Notes under the pieces: generated by a model | Databases searched by the model: none | Seen by the model: only the letters and a program-made list of their open reading frames with translations | Told to the model about the DNA's origin: nothing | NCBI GenBank assembly: GCA_958496175.1 | Contig: OY292277.1 | Location: 20,850,282-20,914,281 of the forward strand | Source: Sisyra terminalis | Taxonomy: Eukaryota > Arthropoda > Insecta > Neuroptera > Sisyridae | DNA length: 64,000 bases | Direction of reading: 5' to 3' | Translations under genes and position numbers: made by a program | Shown: positions 59,306 through 64,000 of the stretch, in pieces | Layout: each line of letters begins with the position of its first letter | Numbering within the stretch: position 1 is the first letter of the stretch

Positions 59306-60834
59306 GTTAGTTTGACTTTTAATTTTTCTTTCATTCATATAATATGATATGATTTTTCTTTTTAGCTAATGGGAAAAATTATTGAACGAGACTTTTTCCC
59401 AGATCTTGAAAAATTAAAAGCTCAAAATGATTATTTGGATGCCGTGGAACGGAACGACACTCAAAAATTACGAGATCTACATGCAAAATATTCTGGCCGA
59501 AGGCCTGCAACGGAAAGATGTAAGAATTGTAACAAAAGCAATGGAAATATCTTTACAAGTATTGTAATTTCAGTGTCTAGTCCCGCTACATTTGAAACTC
59601 CAGCTGACTTACATAAAAATAATAAAGACGATCCACTTTTGAATAACCTAGAAAACGAAAGCAATAAAACACCGAGTGATATTCATGAAAAAGACGAGAA
59701 GAAGAAATCTCTACCATCGCTAGATGGTTATTTAAGCAATCATACGTCAGAAGACAATCAAAGTTTTTCCGAAATCATGGAAGAAGCTGATAAAAAGCAT
59801 CGAATCAAATATTCATTTTTATATAAGGATGAAAGTAAATCGGATGCAGAGCATCAACAGTTACTAGCTCTTCCGTCGATCGAAGAGCAAGCAGAATCCC
59901 GAAAGCGACCATTAGCTGTAGATGGTTGGAATTACAAAAACAAAAATTATATTATGTTCATTCCGGATGGTGTTTCGTTGACGAAAGACGAACAAATCGA
60001 ATTTAGTAAAAAACAGAGAGAAATTGTTCACCTTAATACTCGTTTAACCACTAATCCATTTGATGAGCAACAAAATAAAGAAACGATTTCAGAATTGGCA
60101 AAGTCACAAGCAAAAATCCTCGATGGACGTATAGGAGTAGACGGAAAAGAACTTACTCAATCAGACACTCCGAAAGTAAGAGGTTTCAGTTTAGTACGTA
60201 CACCATCACCTTGTCCTGGTGTTGCTGAAAGTCCATTAATGACTTGGGGTCAAATAGAAGGTACTCCGTTTCGATTGGATGGAAGCGATACCCCAATATG
60301 CCGGTAAATAAAAAAAAATGGTTACTTTTTCTGAAACTTAATCTTCAATCTAAACGTTATGTTTTAGGTCCCAAGGTCCTTCATTCAAAATAGCTGAACC
60401 ACCTAAACGAGAAAAATTGGCTCTGGCTTTAGCAGAGAAAGTTAGCGAACGGCATAGAGATAGGAAAATAAAAGCTATTGAAGCAGCTCGACGACAATTA
60501 GCAACGTAAGTTTTTAAATTATATTCTGATAATCATTTTTTTCTAATATGAGGCTTGTTTTTACAGACCTTCTCCAAGCCCCTCTAGTTTACAAAGGTTA
60601 GCAAGTATGTCGCCTGCTGCTCGTAGATTAGCTACACATAAATTAGGAGATTTAGGCTTGAGAGCTTCTTACTCGCCAAGTCCGATACGAAGAAAACCAA
60701 CACCTTTGGTTACCACGCCACGTGTCCATTCTGTGACTCCGAAAACACCAAGAATTAGCAATGATAAAGACTTGACTGATAATTTATTGCAAATTAAATT
60801 ACCAAAACGAACAAAAGCGAGTGATTTCTTTTGA
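59156..60834 (+). CDS. Ess2: Splicing factor ESS2 homolog (DGCR14/Es2), four exons
   Basis: Exons 59156-59305, 59366-60303, 60368-60505 and 60567-60834 join in frame to 497 residues plus TGA. Family marks: DEETYIE followed by KIIERDFFPDLEKL (43-67), PATFETP (123-129), LPSLDGYLSNHTSEDNQSF, EIMEEA, GVDGKEL, TPSPCPGVAESPLMTWG (ending at residue 345), TP-rich C-terminal repeats, and the terminal KASDFF shared with the human protein (476 residues). The family is nuclear and associates with the spliceosome (Bis1 in fission yeast, ess-2 in worm). The introns are 60, 64 and 61 bases. The start is supported by an in-frame TAA at 59141. Residues about 105-122 (CKNCNKSNGN...) look foreign to the family and are probably a retained 54-base intron; without it the protein has 479 residues. 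Confidence 0.93.
59366..60303 (+). CDS. Ess2: ESS2 coding exon 2 (may contain a 54-base intron)
   Basis: Encodes residues 51-362 plus two bases, from LMGKIIERDFFPD through SDTPICR. The acceptor is TTCTTTTTAG and the donor GTAAAT. It includes a candidate in-frame intron at 59520-59573. Confidence 0.92.
60368..60505 (+). CDS. Ess2: ESS2 coding exon 3
   Basis: Completes Arg363 and encodes SQGPSFKIAEPPKREKLALA through AARRQLA, the basic helical block matching the human GPAFKILEP region. The donor is GTAAGT. Confidence 0.92.
60567..60834 (+). CDS. Ess2: ESS2 terminal coding exon 4
   Basis: Completes Thr409 and encodes the Ser/Thr-Pro-rich C-terminus (MSPAARRLATHKLGDLGLRA, YSPSPIRRKP), ending TKASDFF and TGA. 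An AATAAA at 61017-61022 is a plausible poly(A) signal. Confidence 0.93.
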
Positions 60835-63777
60835 AACGATGTGACTGTTATGTTTATAATTATTTTTTGTACATATTGAAAAGAAAATATAACTTATTTA
60901 AGACAGTTTGTTGTTGTTCAGTATTTTTTGTTTATTTTTCTTCGTTTTTTGCACTTCCAATGATGAATCGGCTCCAGAAAAGTATTTTACTGATACTTTG
61001 GAAGTATATAGGTATTAATAAAATAATAACATCCTAGAAGTTTGAAATCTATCTCAAATAGTTTTTACGAAAAAAAAAACAAATGGAAAACAGATAACAA
61101 TTTTTTTTTAAATTTACTTAGTCGAATAATGTATTATAGCTACTAATATTGGTCATATATGTTCAGTAAATTAAGTTATAGAGGCTTCTTAATATTAGTA
61201 GGATAATTAAATTGAATACAAAATACAAGGAATGACAAATATTTAGAAATCATTGAAATTTTAGAGACATATTAAGGATATTTTATAAATATATTACCGG
61301 GATCGATTCACTATGCCTATAATCTTAGGTCCTTTCATAATTTAAATTGAAAACTACTTTTTTCACTTAATTCTCAATTGCAATTAATCGAAACCAACAC
61401 AATATGCTGGCATTAAGATTTCTAAATTTAATAACATTTAACTTACTTGAATAAAAGAATTTTTATCTTGATTAATTAAACACTATTTAAATTATCACTT
61501 AGGTCACTTTTTGGCTTTTAATCCAAAGAAATTATTAAATAAAGAACAAATAAAATATGATTAAGTAAAGCGATGCACTAATATTTAATGACAGCTCACA
61601 CGCTTTAATGGAAGAGGCTATTAGCCAATGGGATTGCGAGGTTTAAAAATGTTCATTTGTTTTGATTGTTGAAATTTTGAAAATTTAACAAAGCCCCTCC
61701 CATAGTTCATTATGCCCGAATAGGTATATGCAATATGCATACAATGTACAATACTGGTTACACAAGTTGACATTAAGCACGGAAATGGTAATTATTTTAT
61801 TTTTTTTCACTAAGTAGTACTTTTCAAAAAAATCTGGAAAAAATTAAATTTAATATAGATAGTATATAAAATTAATATAAAATAATTTTAGACCGGTAGC
61901 AAAATTTGTTCATGGTTAAAAAAATAAAAATATTACTATTGTTTTATAGATTTTGTAAAGCTATATAACTATATATAGCTTTTTATAAATAAAAAACGTT
62001 TTCAACCCCTAAATCATAGTAAAATTTTAAATCAATCGGTTAAGTAAATTCTAAGAAATAAAATGGTTTCTGCTTTCACTTATTAATTTTTTTAATACCA
62101 ACTAGTTGTAATAGAAATTTGAAATTTCTAGGATCATAATATTTTATTAGTACCTACTTTCTTATAAAGTATCATTTAGTATCTTCCGGGAGTTGATTAA
62201 CCATCAGGTAGATATCATTAGGTAAATAATATACTTTCTATAGTTTTATATATAAAACAAAGACTTTTTAACATCCTTTTATTCAGTCATTTGATTTATT
62301 TTTAACGTTAATACGCAAATAAATTATAATGGGAAGGTGACAAAAATTGCATCCCAAATACCTATAATAAGTTGGAAGAGCACTTATTTAATCAACATAT
62401 TGACCTTATTGAATATTAACATATTGGAAATTCAATTTGGTGATTCAAGATTTCAATCTTAATTGATACCAGAATCCATATTATTTTATAAAATTCGTAT
62501 GGTATAATCATTTTTTGTCTACATCTTATTATATTACTTAACAAAAACGTTTGGAAGACATTGTTATAAAAAAAGTTCATAAGAAATAATAAAGAAGTCT
62601 TCATATAGACTTATCTATTTACAACATTCAAAGATACTTAACCATTATAATAATATTGATGGTAATTCGTAATCGGTAAATAACGAGCTAAAAAGTTACC
62701 ATAAATAAACCCACAATCTGTTAATATGTAATTGAACATAATAATACTCCTTTATAAGCGAAAAACTTAACTAGAACATAAACGAAAATACAAGATTTAG
62801 AGAAAACTCGAGATTTTTCTTCCCTGCAAATAATTGGAACTAATAAAGATTTGGAAGATTTGATGAAATCTATGAATTGGAAAATAATTTTTGCAAAAAT
62901 AAGAAAAGCTAAGTAATTATAAATTTTGGCTGAATGGGGATGATATCGTTTGCAAAGGGCGATATCATAATTTTCCTAGTCGAGAAATAAATAACCCGAT
63001 ATTACCGTAAAAAAGTTTACCATAGTTTATGGCTAACCAACCTTTTCATATTTTACGTTGGTTCAATTGCATTTTTTTTTAGTAGGTAAGATGATACTTT
63101 TTGAAATTAAGATTTTCATAATTGCTATTCATTTTGCATATTTATATTGAAGTGATTAAACAATTTTCAAAATATTACGAAGTCAGTAATATTGATTAAA
63201 ATGATTAAAATCTATTGAGTATTAATATTTGTCTTTTAATAATTAATTCTTATTTGAAAATTGACTTGAGAAATATTATAATTAGGGCTGAGGACAAAAA
63301 AGACCTTTTTTATTGTAACTTACAATACCCTCAAATAGTTGTAAATACTTACTTTAAAAGAAAAGTGTACAAAGTTCAATACTATCTCACGTATAAATTT
63401 GTTACATAATAGAATGAAGATAAAGGTATTACATAGCTCAAAAAATAGACACGCGTTTTAAAGATATTAGTAGATATTAATGTAAGAAAGTAACGTGATA
63501 TGAAATTTCGTGTAACAATAGTCGAAGCATTCCTATACAGTATTTACATCTTATTTACACAATTCATTATGTTTATTAAACATTTTCAGTAAAATAAACA
63601 TTAGTCAAATGCCATGCAAAATTACATATCAAATCGCAAGCCGGTAGTCAAATAACTCAAAACAGACAAAACGAAATTTCGCTGACTGTTTGAATTATTA
63701 TAAAAATAAAACAAATCCGCTGAAACATTCAACATATCACCAAAACAACGGCAAGCACAATGATAAATATTCCACAC
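60835..63777. other. ESS2 3' region and AT-rich intergenic DNA
   Basis: AATAAA at 61017-61022 probably ends ESS2. The rest shows no gene or recognisable repeat before the promoter at 63778. Confidence 0.45.
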
Positions 63778-63816
63778 TATAAAAACCCTAATTGTTACCC
63801 AAAAAGAATCACAGTC
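63778..63816 (+). promoter_or_regulatory. TATA box and initiator of the right-edge gene
   Basis: TATAAAAA at 63778-63785 is followed about 31 bases later by TCACAGTC (63809-63816), an arthropod-type initiator. The spacing is that of a focused RNA polymerase II promoter. The predicted 5' UTR is about 75-80 bases. Confidence 0.7.
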
Positions 63817-63889
63817 AATCCGTTGTCTTTTCTAGTGGAAGACAACCATTTTTTCATCTTTCCTTAATACTCACAAGCATCGTAACACA

Positions 63890-63940
63890 ATGCTGACCAA
63901 AGTGTTATTTGTTGGCTTAGCCCTTTTACTTGTCGTCCAA
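63890..63940 (+). CDS. Small secreted protein, first coding exon (partial)
   Basis: ATG at 63890 in the context AACACA-ATG opens 17 codons, MLTKVLFVGLALLLVVQ, ending at a strong GTAAGT donor (63941). The peptide is a typical signal-peptide start: Lys at position 4, then a hydrophobic core. An intron placed within the signal peptide, a TATA promoter and a short 5' UTR are common in insect genes for abundant secreted products such as cuticle proteins, small peptides and chemosensory proteins. The rest of the gene lies outside the window, so the family cannot be named. Confidence 0.7.
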
Positions 63941-64000
63941 GTAAGTATTGGTTTCGTTTCATTTAACAATGAAATGCTAAAGTTTAGTTTGAAGTGGTTG

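Noticed and set aside
1..64000. CRISPR arrays, operons, prophage or bacterial genes
   Set aside because: None present. Spliced genes, insect-type transposons and base composition show this is a eukaryotic chromosome.

Overview
The window is AT-rich eukaryotic nuclear DNA, almost certainly from an insect. Exons are short, with GT-AG introns, and sit in long non-coding stretches. The coding exons belong to animal gene families, and the repeats (jockey-like and RTE-like retrotransposons, mariner, hAT and miniature inverted-repeat elements) are of the kinds common in insects. I cannot fix the order. Nothing bacterial is present: no operons, CRISPR array or plasmid functions.

Layout. 1-23,650 is a gene desert holding transposon remnants and three GC-richer patches (about 3,250-3,730, 12,490-12,650 and 20,040-20,560) that could be regulatory. 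23,663-41,383 (+) is a seven-exon T-box gene, the ortholog of Drosophila org-1 / vertebrate Tbx1; the seven exons join to a 549-residue open frame. Its introns of 5.6, 1.7, 6.0 and 2.0 kb carry more repeats and a forkhead-site-rich patch near 39,000. 41,384-59,155 is intergenic, with a GC-rich island at about 47,590-47,850, an octamer-bearing patch near 43,850, a jockey fragment, two tRNA-derived SINE heads and a fold-back element with a nested MITE. 59,156-60,834 (+) is the four-exon ESS2 (DGCR14/Es2) gene, encoding a nuclear spliceosome-associated protein of 497 residues, or 479 if an embedded 54-base intron is removed. 60,835-63,770 shows nothing recognisable. A TATA/initiator promoter and the first coding exon of a small secreted protein gene start at about 63,778 and run off the right edge.

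org-1/Tbx1 and ESS2 are adjacent and co-oriented here. Their human orthologs both lie in the 22q11.2 (DiGeorge) interval, so the pair may be an old linkage.

The most unusual non-genic signal is a pair of diverged inverted-repeat elements (13,578-14,022 and 18,436-18,750). Their arms carry hammerhead-ribozyme-like cores: CTGATGA, a paired stem II, GAAAC, GTH and a short complementary stem I, followed in both by the same ATTAAATAAAAA tail motif. A second clear signal is a 163-166 bp miniature element, present twice in opposite orientation with 9-bp target duplications. One copy interrupts a jockey reverse-transcriptase remnant and the other sits inside a fold-back element.
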